Source: Phormidium willei BDU 130791
GTDB lineage: Bacteria; Cyanobacteriota; Cyanobacteriia; Cyanobacteriales; Geitlerinemataceae
NCBI GenBank assembly: GCA_001637315.1
Contig: LSZA01000014.1
Coordinates: forward strand, 1-54,563
Length of the DNA: 54,563 bases
Reading direction: 5' to 3'
This document shows positions 26,167 through 34,913 of the stretch, one piece after another (positions within the stretch are counted from its first letter, which is position 1; each line of letters begins with the position of its first letter). The notes beneath the pieces are model-generated. The model searched no databases. It was not told the origin of the DNA and was given only the letters and a program-made list of their open reading frames with translations. Made by a program: the position numbers and the translations under genes.

Positions 26167-26954
26167 AAAACTTTATTCCACCTGAGCGTTTCTTTGCCTA
26201 TTTAACCTGGACTGAGATTGAGCAGTTGCCTGATAAAGCCAATACAGTTTTAGTTCAACCGGTGGGGGCTGTTGAACAACATGGCCCCCATCTCCCTCTT
26301 ATTGTTGATAGTGCCATTGGCTTAGGGGTGTTGGGGGAAGCCTTAACCCGTCTAAGTGCCGACATTCCCGTCTATGTCTTGCCTCCCCTCCATTACGGCA
26401 AATCCAATGAACATCGTCACTTCCCCGGAACCATCAGTTTATCTGCCAATACCCTGATCAGCACTCTGATGGACATCGGTGAGAGTCTCTACGCTGCTGG
26501 ATTTCGTAAACTGGTGCTGATGAACTCTCATGGAGGACAACCGCAAGTGATGGAAATTGTGGCCACAGATCTTCATGCTCGTTATGAGGATTTCTGGCTT
26601 TTTCCCATTTTTACTTGGCGAGTCACTCAGGAACATAAACGCCTCCTGAGCGAACGGGAAGTGCAAGAGGCCATGCACGCCGGTGATGCTGAAACCAGTT
26701 TGATGTTGGTGTTATTGCCTGAATGGGTGCGCATGAAGCAAGCCGTGCGAGACTATCCCCCTCAACAGCCTGGGAAATTAGCCAGCAAAGGAGGACTCAC
26801 CTTTTCTTGGTTAACTCAGGATCTCAGTACGAGTGGTGTGGTCGGCGATGCGACGGCGGCCAGTCGCCAGAAGGGGGAGAGGATTCTGGATTGGTTGGCC
26901 GACGGTTGGTGTGAGTTACTAGACGAGGTTTATCACTTTAAGGCGAAATACTAA
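26163..26954 (+). CDS. Creatininase family protein
   Basis: A 263-residue metal-dependent amidohydrolase-type protein. PVGAVEQHGPHLPLIVDS (from about residue 37) holds the Glu, His and Asp ligands, KSNEHRHFPGTIS and LMNSHGGQPQVME further conserved residues, and HAGDAETSLML the last Glu. The family includes creatinine amidohydrolase, FAPy deformylase ArfB and mycofactocin protein MftE; which reaction applies is not clear. Its ATG overlaps the stop of the histidine kinase gene by 4 bases. That coupling suggests that both act in one response, an unusual pairing. Confidence 0.9.
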   Translation: MKNFIPPERFFAYLTWTEIEQLPDKANTVLVQPVGAVEQHGPHLPLIVDSAIGLGVLGEALTRLSADIPVYVLPPLHYGKSNEHRHFPGTISLSANTLISTLMDIGESLYAAGFRKLVLMNSHGGQPQVMEIVATDLHARYEDFWLFPIFTWRVTQEHKRLLSEREVQEAMHAGDAETSLMLVLLPEWVRMKQAVRDYPPQQPGKLASKGGLTFSWLTQDLSTSGVVGDATAASRQKGERILDWLADGWCELLDEVYHFKAKY

Positions 26955-27041
26955 TTTAAGCCTCGGCTGGGTTAAGTTGAGGGACAAAATTGCTAAAATA
27001 GAGTGAGTTCGGTAACTCATGTAACAGACAGGAGGCCCCCA

Positions 27042-27185
27042 ATGGACAGGTCTTATGGTGCGCGTCTTAACCGTTGGCTGCAACGGATTCCCGGATTTGG
27101 GCAATGGTTAAAATTATCTCAACAGGTCTATCAGGCTGAGGAAATTCTTCACGATCGCCGCCGCTGCGTTCGTCGAGCTGGATAA
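27042..27185 (+). CDS. Small basic protein of unknown function (47 aa)
   Basis: A 47-residue reading frame starting MDRSYGARLNRWLQRIPGF. It is rich in Arg, Trp and Leu with an amphipathic central helix, and has no membrane segment. Support comes from GGAGG six bases before the ATG and a hairpin in the leader (TGAGTT-CGGT-AACTCA, 27004-27019). I do not recognise a family. A HIP1 hairpin at 27226-27261 could terminate it. Confidence 0.5.
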   Translation: MDRSYGARLNRWLQRIPGFGQWLKLSQQVYQAEEILHDRRRCVRRAG

Positions 27186-27225
27186 CCTCAAAGCCATCGA
27201 GATGATGAAACTCAGACTACTCAAG

Positions 27226-27261
27226 GACTGCGATCGCCCCAGATGTAACGCGATCGCAGTC
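27226..27261 (+). terminator. HIP1-containing hairpin, possible terminator
   Basis: Exact 12-base arms (27226-27237 and 27250-27261) around a 12-base loop, each arm holding a HIP1 octamer GCGATCGC. It lies 40 bases after the 47-residue gene. There is no T-run after it, so termination is uncertain; it may simply be a pair of HIP1 sites turned into a hairpin. Confidence 0.4.
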
Positions 27262-27344
27262 TTGCCTTAACCCATCCAGCAGATTTGTAAACAAATGTAA
27301 ATAGCGTTAAGATTGTAGGTGAGTCGGTAAACTATTATTAAATT

Positions 27345-27680
27345 ATGAGTCGCCCCCATCTCCCAGAGCCGAGTTTGCTCAAAAAAGTCCTCGAACCCCT
27401 GCTCGAAGACTTCCAATACTGGTTTAAACGCTCTCGGACGCTCCTGGAAACCGAAACCATCGAGTTCCTAGAAGCCCACGAACAGCAAGATCTGCTGCAT
27501 CGTGTCATCCATGCCCAGGACGAGGTGAATTCGGCCAAAATGATGCTGGAGGCGACGGGCTGTCAAGCAGGAGTCGATATGTCGGTTCTAATGCCCTGGC
27601 ATCATCTGCTCACAGAATGTTGGCAAGTCTCAATGCGATTTCGCACCCAACACTCCCAGGCCCTCAACGTGAGAGAATAA
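27345..27680 (+). CDS. DUF2605 family protein
   Basis: A 111-residue, mostly helical, soluble protein. LLKKVLEPLLEDFQYWFKRS and a later segment with GVDMSVLMPWHHLL fit my memory of DUF2605, a cyanobacteria-only family. Function unknown. In cyanobacteria this family is commonly found beside DUF2973, as here, where the DUF2973 gene follows about 160 bases later, which supports both assignments. Confidence 0.75.
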   Translation: MSRPHLPEPSLLKKVLEPLLEDFQYWFKRSRTLLETETIEFLEAHEQQDLLHRVIHAQDEVNSAKMMLEATGCQAGVDMSVLMPWHHLLTECWQVSMRFRTQHSQALNVRE

Positions 27681-27840
27681 CCCCAACCGGGGTAGTCTGA
27701 CCCTAGACCAGACCCAATCCCTCGCTTTAACACTCTGTTTTTTTAAGCCTTGACTTAACTTAGGGGAGTTCCTCGGCACAATCCGTGAACTGCCTAAACT
27801 CGCTGATTCGATCATCCCTGATTTATCTGAGGACATGTTT

Positions 27841-28167
27841 ATGTTACATCTGCTCTATATTCTCGCCTTTACCTTTCTGGCCTTTGTCGCCGTCGGAAAC
27901 CTGGTTAGAAACCTCTTAGCGTTTAGTTCAGACTCTCAGAAACCACGCTCGATGAGTCACTCTGAGTTTAGTCGTCGTCCTCAGCCGAGTCCGCACCCTG
28001 AACTCCTCGACGACTACGGCCATGTCGTTGAAGAACCCCTGTTAGTGATGCGCTCGATTGGTATCGAGGACGCTCGCGAGAAGCTCGATGCACTCTACAA
28101 CTCCTCACCGAGCAGCAAGAACAATCTCAGCGACGATGACGATACCCCCCCACCGGCGTTAATCTAA
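27841..28167 (+). CDS. DUF2973 family protein
   Basis: A 108-residue protein. MLHLLYILAFTFLAFVAVGN is an N-terminal membrane anchor, followed by a polar, Ser/Pro-rich region, a short conserved stretch (LLVMRSIGIEDAREKLDALY) and an acidic tail. Membrane start and VMRSIG-type block match DUF2973 as I recall it. An ATG at 27835 is also in frame. Function unknown; likely works with the DUF2605 protein encoded just upstream. Confidence 0.72.
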   Translation: MLHLLYILAFTFLAFVAVGNLVRNLLAFSSDSQKPRSMSHSEFSRRPQPSPHPELLDDYGHVVEEPLLVMRSIGIEDAREKLDALYNSSPSSKNNLSDDDDTPPPALI

Positions 28168-28254
28168 GCTCACTGTCATCAAAACCTAACATCCCCTCAC
28201 CCCGACGGGCGCACCCTTAGCGGTACGCCCCCACCGTTCACGAACCGCTGCCTC

Positions 28255-29862
28255 ATGACGATCGCCATCGATTTTGGTACCAGTAACACCGTCATTGCCC
28301 GTTGGAATGCCGCCAGCGAACAACCCGAAGTCGTTAAACTCCCCGGATTAAGCCGCCAACAGGGCGATAACCCCCCCGTGGTTCCCAGTCTCATCTACGT
28401 TGAGAACGCCCAAACCGGAGCCATCGCCGCCGGACAACAGGTCAGCGATCGCGGCTTAGATACTCAACAGGATACCCGCTTTTTTCATAGCTTTAAACGG
28501 GGAATTGGCTCCGATGTTCAAGGGTTTTTGCCCAGCCTCGACCAAGTCCCCATACGCTTTGAATACCTTGGAGAGTGGTTTCTGCAAACCGTACTCTCAA
28601 GCGTCGCTGAGGTTCCATTACCCCTCGACTCGCTAATCCTCACCGTTCCCGTCGATAGCTTTGAAACCTATCGTCACTGGCTAGGTTCAGTCGTTGAGGC
28701 TCCCCAACTTCCTCAAAAAATCGAGCAAGTCCGTCTCCTTGATGAACCCACCGCCGCCGCCCTGGGCTATGGGTTAAGTGACGCGGAACTGCTATTGGTG
28801 GTGGACTTTGGCGGTGGAACCTTAGATCTGTCCTTGGTGCAGTTAAACCGCCGTGCAAGTCCTGGCCGCCATCCCCTGGGCTTTATTCTCAAATGGGGCG
28901 ATAAATCCTTTCGCGAGGAATCCGGGCAAAAACTCGAAACCGCCAACGTCTTAGCCAAGTCCGGCCAAAACCTCGGCGGTACGGATTTAGATAACTGGCT
29001 CCTTGATGAGTTTGCCAGGCGGGAGGGATTGCCGAAAACCCCCCTGGCCTATCGCCTCATGGAACGGCTGAAAATTGAGTTATCGTCTCGCTCTGAGGCG
29101 ACAGAGGTTTATTTTAATGAGGACAGCTTCGAGAGTTATGAGTTAACGGTGAGCCGATCGCAGTTTGAGGAGATTCTCAAACAGCATCAGTTCTTTAAAC
29201 GCCTGGATGAGTCGTTAACCCAAGTCTTGCAGCAAGCCCGACGACAGGGGTTTGAAACCCCTGATATTGATGCTGTGTTGCTGGTGGGAGGAACCTCGCA
29301 AATTCCTGCGGTTCAAGACTGGATTAGACAATGGTTTCCGGCTGAGAAGGTTCGCTGCGATCGCCCCCTCGATGCGATCGCCACCGGTGCCTTACAACTG
29401 AGCCAAGGTATTGCCCTCAAGGACTTTCTCTATCACGGTTATGGGATTCGCTACTGGAACCGTCGTAAAAATGCCCATGATTGGCATCCGATTATTCAAC
29501 CCGGACAACCCTATCCCTTAGAGCGTCCCATTGAACTCTCGTTAGGGGCCTCGATGGCCAATCAGCCTAAACTGGAGTTGGTCTTAGGTGAGATGGCCGC
29601 CGAAGCCCCGAAAACAGAAGTCTTTTTTGATGGTGATCGCCTGATTACCCGACAATCTGAAGCGGACGTTAACGTCATTCCCCTCAATGACAGTGAGGGC
29701 GGACGCACCATCGCCAATTTAGATCCACCCGGTTCTCCGGGAAGCGATCGCGTCAAAATTCAATTTCGTATCGATGAGGAGCGCCTGCTACGCATCACCG
29801 TTGATGACTTGCTAACCTCAAATCGCTTGATGGATAACCAAGCCGTCGTGCAACTGAGTTAG
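28255..29862 (+). CDS. Hsp70 family protein (DnaK-like, shortened)
   Basis: A 535-residue protein. The nucleotide-binding domain is intact: IAIDFGTSNTVIARW (phosphate 1), VRLLDEPTAAALGYGL, LVVDFGGGTLDLSLV (phosphate 2) and VLLVGGTSQIPAVQDW (adenosine). The C-terminal 150 residues contain a short substrate-domain-like beta region (VKIQFRIDEERLLRITVDD) but not the full helical lid of DnaK. So it is one of the divergent Hsp70 proteins that cyanobacteria carry besides dnaK1-3, probably an ATP-driven chaperone or scaffold. It ends 18 bases before the stop of a convergent gene. Confidence 0.88.
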   Translation: MTIAIDFGTSNTVIARWNAASEQPEVVKLPGLSRQQGDNPPVVPSLIYVENAQTGAIAAGQQVSDRGLDTQQDTRFFHSFKRGIGSDVQGFLPSLDQVPIRFEYLGEWFLQTVLSSVAEVPLPLDSLILTVPVDSFETYRHWLGSVVEAPQLPQKIEQVRLLDEPTAAALGYGLSDAELLLVVDFGGGTLDLSLVQLNRRASPGRHPLGFILKWGDKSFREESGQKLETANVLAKSGQNLGGTDLDNWLLDEFARREGLPKTPLAYRLMERLKIELSSRSEATEVYFNEDSFESYELTVSRSQFEEILKQHQFFKRLDESLTQVLQQARRQGFETPDIDAVLLVGGTSQIPAVQDWIRQWFPAEKVRCDRPLDAIATGALQLSQGIALKDFLYHGYGIRYWNRRKNAHDWHPIIQPGQPYPLERPIELSLGASMANQPKLELVLGEMAAEAPKTEVFFDGDRLITRQSEADVNVIPLNDSEGGRTIANLDPPGSPGSDRVKIQFRIDEERLLRITVDDLLTSNRLMDNQAVVQLS

Positions 29863-29880
29863 GAATAACTTAAAGTTGCG

Positions 29881-30393
29881 TTAAAGTCGCTCTCCCATCA
29901 CACCCCGGCAAGTCTCTAACACCTGCTCATCAGTAGCGGTGAGGCCATCTAAGGGTTGGAAACCGGGGATATTAGCGTTCGTTGCCCCCTGACCAGCCGC
30001 CACCAAGGTATCCCGCCGAATCGCTAAATTGAAATCATAAGTTTGATCACTGTAGCTGTCTTGGATATTCAGGGCTAACTGATTCTCCTCAAGGCGACCC
30101 TCGAAGCAGTCAAACGAAGATGAGGGCATATAGAACCCGCCCACAATGCGATCGCCATGGGCTTCAAAGACCATATAGGTTTCACCCAACTGATGGGCCT
30201 CAGACGCTGACCCATAGACATATTCCCCATCGTCGAGACGCGCCGGGGCTAAGTCCCGCCGGGCCGCCACTGAGATCGACTCAGCCATAGCGTTGCCCGC
30301 CAGCCCTAAGCTCAGACAGAGTCCTAAGACCATCGCGGCGGTTCGGCGTTGGCGTCCTAACCACTGTTGGGGGTTGATATAGTGATTAAACAT
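29881..30393 (-). CDS. Exported protein of unknown function
   Basis: A 170-residue protein. A signal peptide with the core MVLGLCLSLGLAGNAMA ends at AMA-ES. The mature part is beta-rich (DGEYVYGSASEAHQLGETYM, VFEAHGDRIVGGFYMPSSSFDC) with two cysteines, one near the centre and one near the C-terminus, that could form a disulphide. I recall similar hypothetical exported proteins in cyanobacteria but no function. Convergent with the Hsp70-like gene. Confidence 0.65.
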   Translation of the reverse strand: MFNHYINPQQWLGRQRRTAAMVLGLCLSLGLAGNAMAESISVAARRDLAPARLDDGEYVYGSASEAHQLGETYMVFEAHGDRIVGGFYMPSSSFDCFEGRLEENQLALNIQDSYSDQTYDFNLAIRRDTLVAAGQGATNANIPGFQPLDGLTATDEQVLETCRGVMGERL

Positions 30394-30560
30394 ACGTATT
30401 TATCCTGGCTGCGAACTCAATAAACCTATTGTCTCGGATGGAGGCGATCGCGGTCAGTGACCCTAGGACAGATTTTCAGGCGATCGCATCACCCGCGTTA
30501 AGTGATATCACTTACGCATTCGGCGTGATATAAATCACCATTATCAGAATCATCAGGATT

Positions 30561-31340
30561 TCAAAACTGTTGCAACTGGGCCGCCTCGTTAAAAAAGCGT
30601 TGTCCTAAACTGGCAATCAGGAGACTGGTAGCGATAAAGTCTGTCAGGGCAATGGCAAACATGATCAGCATTTGATAAGCCGCCGCATCAATGGGATTCG
30701 CCCCACTCAACAACTGTCCCGTGACGATTCCCGGTAGGGTGACTAACCCCACCACCATCATCGAGTTGACAATTCGCACTGTCCCCGCACGAATCGCCTG
30801 CTTGCGGTAGTTGGCTAAGGCCTGTCGGGGAGTCGCCCCGAGACTGAGATAGGTTTCAATCTCTAAGGGATGATGCTCAATTAGACTCACAAACCGTTCC
30901 CCAGCAATGGCCGCTGCATTCATAGCATTTCCCATCATCATCCCTCCTAGGGGAATTAGATATTGAGGATTCGACCAAACCGCCGGCTGACGCAAGACCA
31001 AGAGATTGATATAGAGCAAGGTTAGAGCGGTACTTAAGGCAATAGCCCCCCAGACCAACATGAACAATCCCGGAACCTTGCGGCTGATGCGATTGCGGGC
31101 CACTATCGCCGCCAAACTAACCATCACGAGCAAGACGACGATCAGGATTAGGGGATTTCGCCAGGTGAAGACCACTTGTAGGATTACCCCCAGCATCAAT
31201 AACTGAAGGGTGGTGCGAGCTGTGGCCAGGGATAACTCTAAGGTGAGTCCTAACTCTTGCCAGGCGGCAATGGCAATCGCGATCGCTGCCATACCGACGG
31301 CGATCGCTAAATCGATTAAATCCAGTTGAATATAGCCCAC
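30561..31340 (-). CDS. fetB: FetB/YbbM-type permease (UPF0014)
   Basis: A 259-residue inner-membrane protein with about seven hydrophobic helices. The central GGMMMGNAMNAAAIAGERF and LSLGATPRQALANYRKQAIR are hallmarks of the FetB family, the permease half of a proposed iron exporter in E. coli. The partner ATPase FetA is not next to it in this window, so the transporter may pair with an ATPase encoded elsewhere. GTG start at 31340. It lies 20 bases downstream of the GAF-PAS gene and is probably co-transcribed with it. Confidence 0.85.
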   Translation of the reverse strand: MGYIQLDLIDLAIAVGMAAIAIAIAAWQELGLTLELSLATARTTLQLLMLGVILQVVFTWRNPLILIVVLLVMVSLAAIVARNRISRKVPGLFMLVWGAIALSTALTLLYINLLVLRQPAVWSNPQYLIPLGGMMMGNAMNAAAIAGERFVSLIEHHPLEIETYLSLGATPRQALANYRKQAIRAGTVRIVNSMMVVGLVTLPGIVTGQLLSGANPIDAAAYQMLIMFAIALTDFIATSLLIASLGQRFFNEAAQLQQF

Positions 31341-31360
31341 GTCGTTGAGTTACACCTTTT

Positions 31361-32518
31361 TTAACTGATATCTCTTAGAACACCGAGTAGCACCGGTTTT
31401 CCATAAAAGCGAGTCCGGACTCCATAAATTTCCACTAACACTCGTTTTCCTCCCTTACGTTGTCCTTGGAAAATGCAGGAAACACAGTCCGTTTGTCCAC
31501 GAATACATTTATAGACTTGTTCTGAAACTCGATCATAATGTTCATTGGTAACTAGAGAAAATATTCCTTTTAAATTTGCTAATTCTTGCCGTTTATAACC
31601 AAAAATTTTCGCAAGTTTTGGATTAGCATAGATAAATTTTCCATCCCAAACCACAATGTATAGCCCCAAGGTATTTAAACGACTTAACTGGGATTGACGG
31701 CGATCGCCCGTCACAGAACCTCCATGCGATCGTGGGGGGGGTGACTCCCGAGAGCGCCGGGATGACGACGGGCGATTGGAGGGGGGAGGAGGAGGAAGTG
31801 GGAGATGAGAAGGAGGATCAGCCCCTTGTGACGATTGTAGGGGAGGGGGACTCGACGTTGCTGACCCCGATGAGAGTCGTAACCCCGGTGGCGACGAAAC
31901 CGACGGTGTTTCTCGCTCAGGGCTTAAACAGCGCACCACCTCTAATACCAGCCCAATCCGCACCGCCACCGCTTCCATTAGCTCAGCCATCTGAACCCGA
32001 AAATGGCCTTGGTCTGGGTGCATCAAGGTGATAATGGCTAAGACGGTATTCTTCCGCAGCACCGGCACACAAAGCACAGAACGCACATGATAGGGTTCAC
32101 CGGGGAGTTGCAGCCAACGCTCATCTAAGGTCGTATCCGTAATAATGCCGATTTGTTGCCGTTGATAGACCCAGCCAGCTAACCCTTGATGGAGTACGCG
32201 GCCAACTAACGACTCACGTTCTTGGCGAATAATGGCTCCCCGAGCGAGGACTGACTCAATCACAGTCCCCCTCTCGTCGAGTAAAAATAAACTACTCTCG
32301 TCGACTAGGGTTAAACGATTCGCACTACGCAGAACTTGTTGAGATAACGCTCGCAATAATAAAGTTTGGGAGGGATGTTCACCACAGGCCAAGACCGTTC
32401 GCAGCAATTCCCCTTGTACCTCATCGGCCTGATTTTCCAGCCGCACCTGTTCAAACTCTTGGCGAACCGCCTTGAGTTCTTGGATGAGTTGCTCTTTTGT
32501 CGGTTCGCGATCGTCCAT
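31361..32518 (-). CDS. GAF-PAS sensor protein without output domain
   Basis: A 385-residue protein. A short coiled coil (1-40) precedes a GAF domain (about 45-200; ALSQQVLRSANRLTLVDESS, VRSVLCVPVLRKNTVLAIITL). Then comes a 70-residue Ser/Pro/Arg low-complexity linker (about 210-280). A PAS domain ends the protein (about 285-385; LYIVVWDGKFIYANPKLAKI, GVLRDIS). No kinase, cyclase or DNA-binding output follows, so it must signal through a partner. Two Cys in TDCVSCIF in the PAS part are notable. It precedes fetB by 20 bases. Confidence 0.82.
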   Translation of the reverse strand: MDDREPTKEQLIQELKAVRQEFEQVRLENQADEVQGELLRTVLACGEHPSQTLLLRALSQQVLRSANRLTLVDESSLFLLDERGTVIESVLARGAIIRQERESLVGRVLHQGLAGWVYQRQQIGIITDTTLDERWLQLPGEPYHVRSVLCVPVLRKNTVLAIITLMHPDQGHFRVQMAELMEAVAVRIGLVLEVVRCLSPERETPSVSSPPGLRLSSGSATSSPPPLQSSQGADPPSHLPLPPPPPSNRPSSSRRSRESPPPRSHGGSVTGDRRQSQLSRLNTLGLYIVVWDGKFIYANPKLAKIFGYKRQELANLKGIFSLVTNEHYDRVSEQVYKCIRGQTDCVSCIFQGQRKGGKRVLVEIYGVRTRFYGKPVLLGVLRDIS

Positions 32519-32692
32519 AGTAGGGTTTAGCGACGAGAAAGACTCTCGGACGGAGTAGCTATGGTCGTTAAGGTGATATCGTAGTCGATATCGTCCCTGG
32601 AGCCGTGTCCTCTAGGGGCGTTACGGTTTTCAGGCATCGGCGATAGACAGAGGGCATTTCTCGGTAGAATTGCCATAGAGATTACGGAGTTA

Positions 32693-33238
32693 TTGAGTCT
32701 TTTGGGAAATCTGGTCTTAGTTACTGGAGCGGCCCGCTCTGGAAAAAGTGAGTTTGCCGAACGGCTGGCTGAGCAACACAAGGGTATTGTCACCTATATT
32801 GCCACCGCCCGCAGCAATTCCCAAGATCAAGATTGGCAAGCTCGCATTGAACGTCACCGTCAACGTCGCCCCAATCATTGGCAGCTTCAGGAGGTTCCCC
32901 TCGCCATTAGTCCCTGTCTTGAGCAATGGAATCATCCCCAAAATTGTCTGTTGCTTGACTCGTTGGGGACTTGGGTGGCCAACACGTTACACGAGTCTGA
33001 CACAGACTGGCGCGATCGCCGTCAAGTCTTTCTGCATCAGGCCGCCAACTTTCAAGGAACTTGTATTCTCGTAGCCGAAGAAACCGGTTGGGGCGTGGTT
33101 CCGGCTTATCCATCAGGGCGACTGTTTCGCGATCGCCTCGGCGAATTAACACGTCATGTCGGAGCCATCGCTGACAAAACCTATCTAATCGTTGCCGGCC
33201 ATAGCCTGAATCTCAGCAAAATCGCTGATCCCCTTTAA
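32693..33238 (+). CDS. cobU: Adenosylcobinamide kinase/guanylyltransferase
   Basis: A 181-residue bifunctional enzyme of cobalamin synthesis that phosphorylates adenosylcobinamide and then adds GMP. VTGAARSGKSEFAERLA is its P-loop; YIATARSNSQDQDWQARIERH holds the GTP-side His; LLLDSLGTWVAN and VAEETGWGVVPAYPSGRLFRD are further signatures. Only TTG codons serve as start (32693 or 32702); GGAG at 32686-32689 lies before both and fits the second better. The gene stands alone. Confidence 0.93.
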   Translation: MSLLGNLVLVTGAARSGKSEFAERLAEQHKGIVTYIATARSNSQDQDWQARIERHRQRRPNHWQLQEVPLAISPCLEQWNHPQNCLLLDSLGTWVANTLHESDTDWRDRRQVFLHQAANFQGTCILVAEETGWGVVPAYPSGRLFRDRLGELTRHVGAIADKTYLIVAGHSLNLSKIADPL

Positions 33239-33386
33239 GAGATTCCCCGGATTAACTTTAAATAGCCTCAGAGCCATTTGCCTACATGACCTTACCTTTA
33301 TCTTAAGAATCTATACCAATTTAGTGAGCGATCTCTCCTGAAAAATCGTTTAACATAGGACTAGAGTTCTATCATTACGCATTTTT

Positions 33387-33803
33387 ATGGCTTCTGAAAC
33401 GCAAGTTAAACAGTATTTAGCAGATTGGTTTCAGCTCGGCAAAAAACTGATTGTAAACAACCAGGCAGAACTCCCTCATCCCCTTTTTGAAGGCAGTGAC
33501 TACAGCCGAGCCTTTGAACGCTGTTGGGCCGCTGTTTCCTGTCCTAAACTCAGCTATAACGCCTATCTCGAAGGCACTGAAACCAGCATCGGCCAACTCC
33601 TTGACGATGACTGGGATATTTCCTCTTGCGCCCGCTGTACCATGCCGGTCGCCCTACCGGTGGCTGGCGTGAGTCCCATCTTATGTCCCTGTCATGACCT
33701 GCCCTCCTGGCCCAATTTGAACCTCCCTAAACCGAGACGGCCCGTCAATACTCAGGTGAGTTTGCGAGAAATTTGCCGCCGCCTAGTGGCCAATCATGAT
33801 TAG
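33387..33803 (+). CDS. Cys-rich protein of unknown function
   Basis: A 138-residue soluble protein. The first 70 residues are helical with conserved Trp and Cys residues (ERCWAAVSCPKLSYNAYLEG). The middle part has CARC and, about 25 residues later, CPCHDLPSWPNLNLP, a possible metal-binding pair. I recall cyanobacterial hypothetical proteins of this shape but no function. Its stop overlaps that of rnz on the other strand by 4 bases. Confidence 0.65.
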   Translation: MASETQVKQYLADWFQLGKKLIVNNQAELPHPLFEGSDYSRAFERCWAAVSCPKLSYNAYLEGTETSIGQLLDDDWDISSCARCTMPVALPVAGVSPILCPCHDLPSWPNLNLPKPRRPVNTQVSLREICRRLVANHD

Positions 33804-34747
33804 ACCGGTATAGCCGTTCGTTGTTTGGGAACGTCGTAGCTTAAAAAGTCATAGGCCAGATCCGTTTTGGGAAAAATCGCCCGTGCTTCATCGAGTAAAT
33901 CCTTGAGATCCAGGTCATTTCCGGGAGCATAGCGGGGACTAAAATGAGTCATGAAAAGCTGTTTGACCCCTGCACTCAAGGCCACCTGAGCCGCCATCGT
34001 TGATGTCGAATGCAACCGTTGTTCGGCTAGATTGGCGTCTCGGTGAGAAAATGTGGCCTCATGAATTAACACATCAGCCCCTTGAGCCAAGCTCACCGCG
34101 TTCTCACAATAAATCGTATCGGTACAATAGACGACTTTCCGTCCGGGTTGTGGCTCACCGCACAGATGACGACCATGGATGACCCGGCCATCCTCTAGGG
34201 TGACCGGGTGTCCCTGTTTGAGTTGTCCATATACCGGTCCCGGTGGGATTCCTAGGGCCTGGGCCTTGGCCACATCAAAGCGTCCCGGACGATCTTTTTC
34301 CTCAACCCGGTAGCCATAGGCGGGGATGCGATGATCGAGGCGATCGCACAGGACCCGATAATCCTCATCCTCATAAATGAGTCCCGGTTTGTGTTTATGA
34401 ATCGTAATCGGATAATGCAAATGGGTATGAGAATAGCGCGCACAGGCTTCGAGATAATTTTCAAGCTGAGGGGGACCATACAAATCAATGCGATCCGGCG
34501 CTCCCGCTAAACCAATGCTGGCCAGGAGTCCCATTAACCCGAAAACATGATCCCCGTGCATATGGGTAACAAAAATACGGCGAATCCGCCCCACCTTCAA
34601 ATCACTCTGAAGAAGTTGATGTTGCGTTCCTTCCCCACAGTCAAATAGCCAAATCTCGCCCCGTTGTTTCAGGCGCAGGGCTAAACTGGACACATTTCGC
34701 GATCGCGTCGGGACTCCCGAACTGGTTCCTAAAAAAACGATTTCCAC
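33800..34747 (-). CDS. rnz: Ribonuclease Z
   Basis: A 315-residue metallo-beta-lactamase-fold endonuclease that removes tRNA 3' trailers. FLGTSSGVPTRSRNVSS starts the domain; FDCGEGTQHQLL and FVTHMHGDHVFGLMGLL hold the HxHxDH metal site; CTDTIYCENAV and IHEATFSHRD follow; FMTHFSPRY closes it. The frame extends to an ATG at 34777, but the GTG at 34747 puts VEIVFLGTSSG at the start, as in other cyanobacterial enzymes, so I prefer it. Convergent with the Cys-rich gene. Confidence 0.95.
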   Translation of the reverse strand: MEIVFLGTSSGVPTRSRNVSSLALRLKQRGEIWLFDCGEGTQHQLLQSDLKVGRIRRIFVTHMHGDHVFGLMGLLASIGLAGAPDRIDLYGPPQLENYLEACARYSHTHLHYPITIHKHKPGLIYEDEDYRVLCDRLDHRIPAYGYRVEEKDRPGRFDVAKAQALGIPPGPVYGQLKQGHPVTLEDGRVIHGRHLCGEPQPGRKVVYCTDTIYCENAVSLAQGADVLIHEATFSHRDANLAEQRLHSTSTMAAQVALSAGVKQLFMTHFSPRYAPGNDLDLKDLLDEARAIFPKTDLAYDFLSYDVPKQRTAIPV

Positions 34748-34913
34748 TCGCTTGACTCTCGTTAAGGAAATTGGCAACGCAAACCGGGTTTGAGGGATCG
34801 GTCTTTAGGTCTCACGAGCGATCCAACTTCAAGACTCCTAGCTTACTATGGTATCCTAGCACCGACCTCGGTCTATCTTCGAGTCGTCGGTCACTTTTAA
34901 GGAGAAGCAAAAG

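Noticed and set aside
31732..32031. A 99-residue plus-strand frame opposite the GAF-PAS gene.
   Set aside because: It mirrors the low-complexity linker of that gene and has no homology or start signal.
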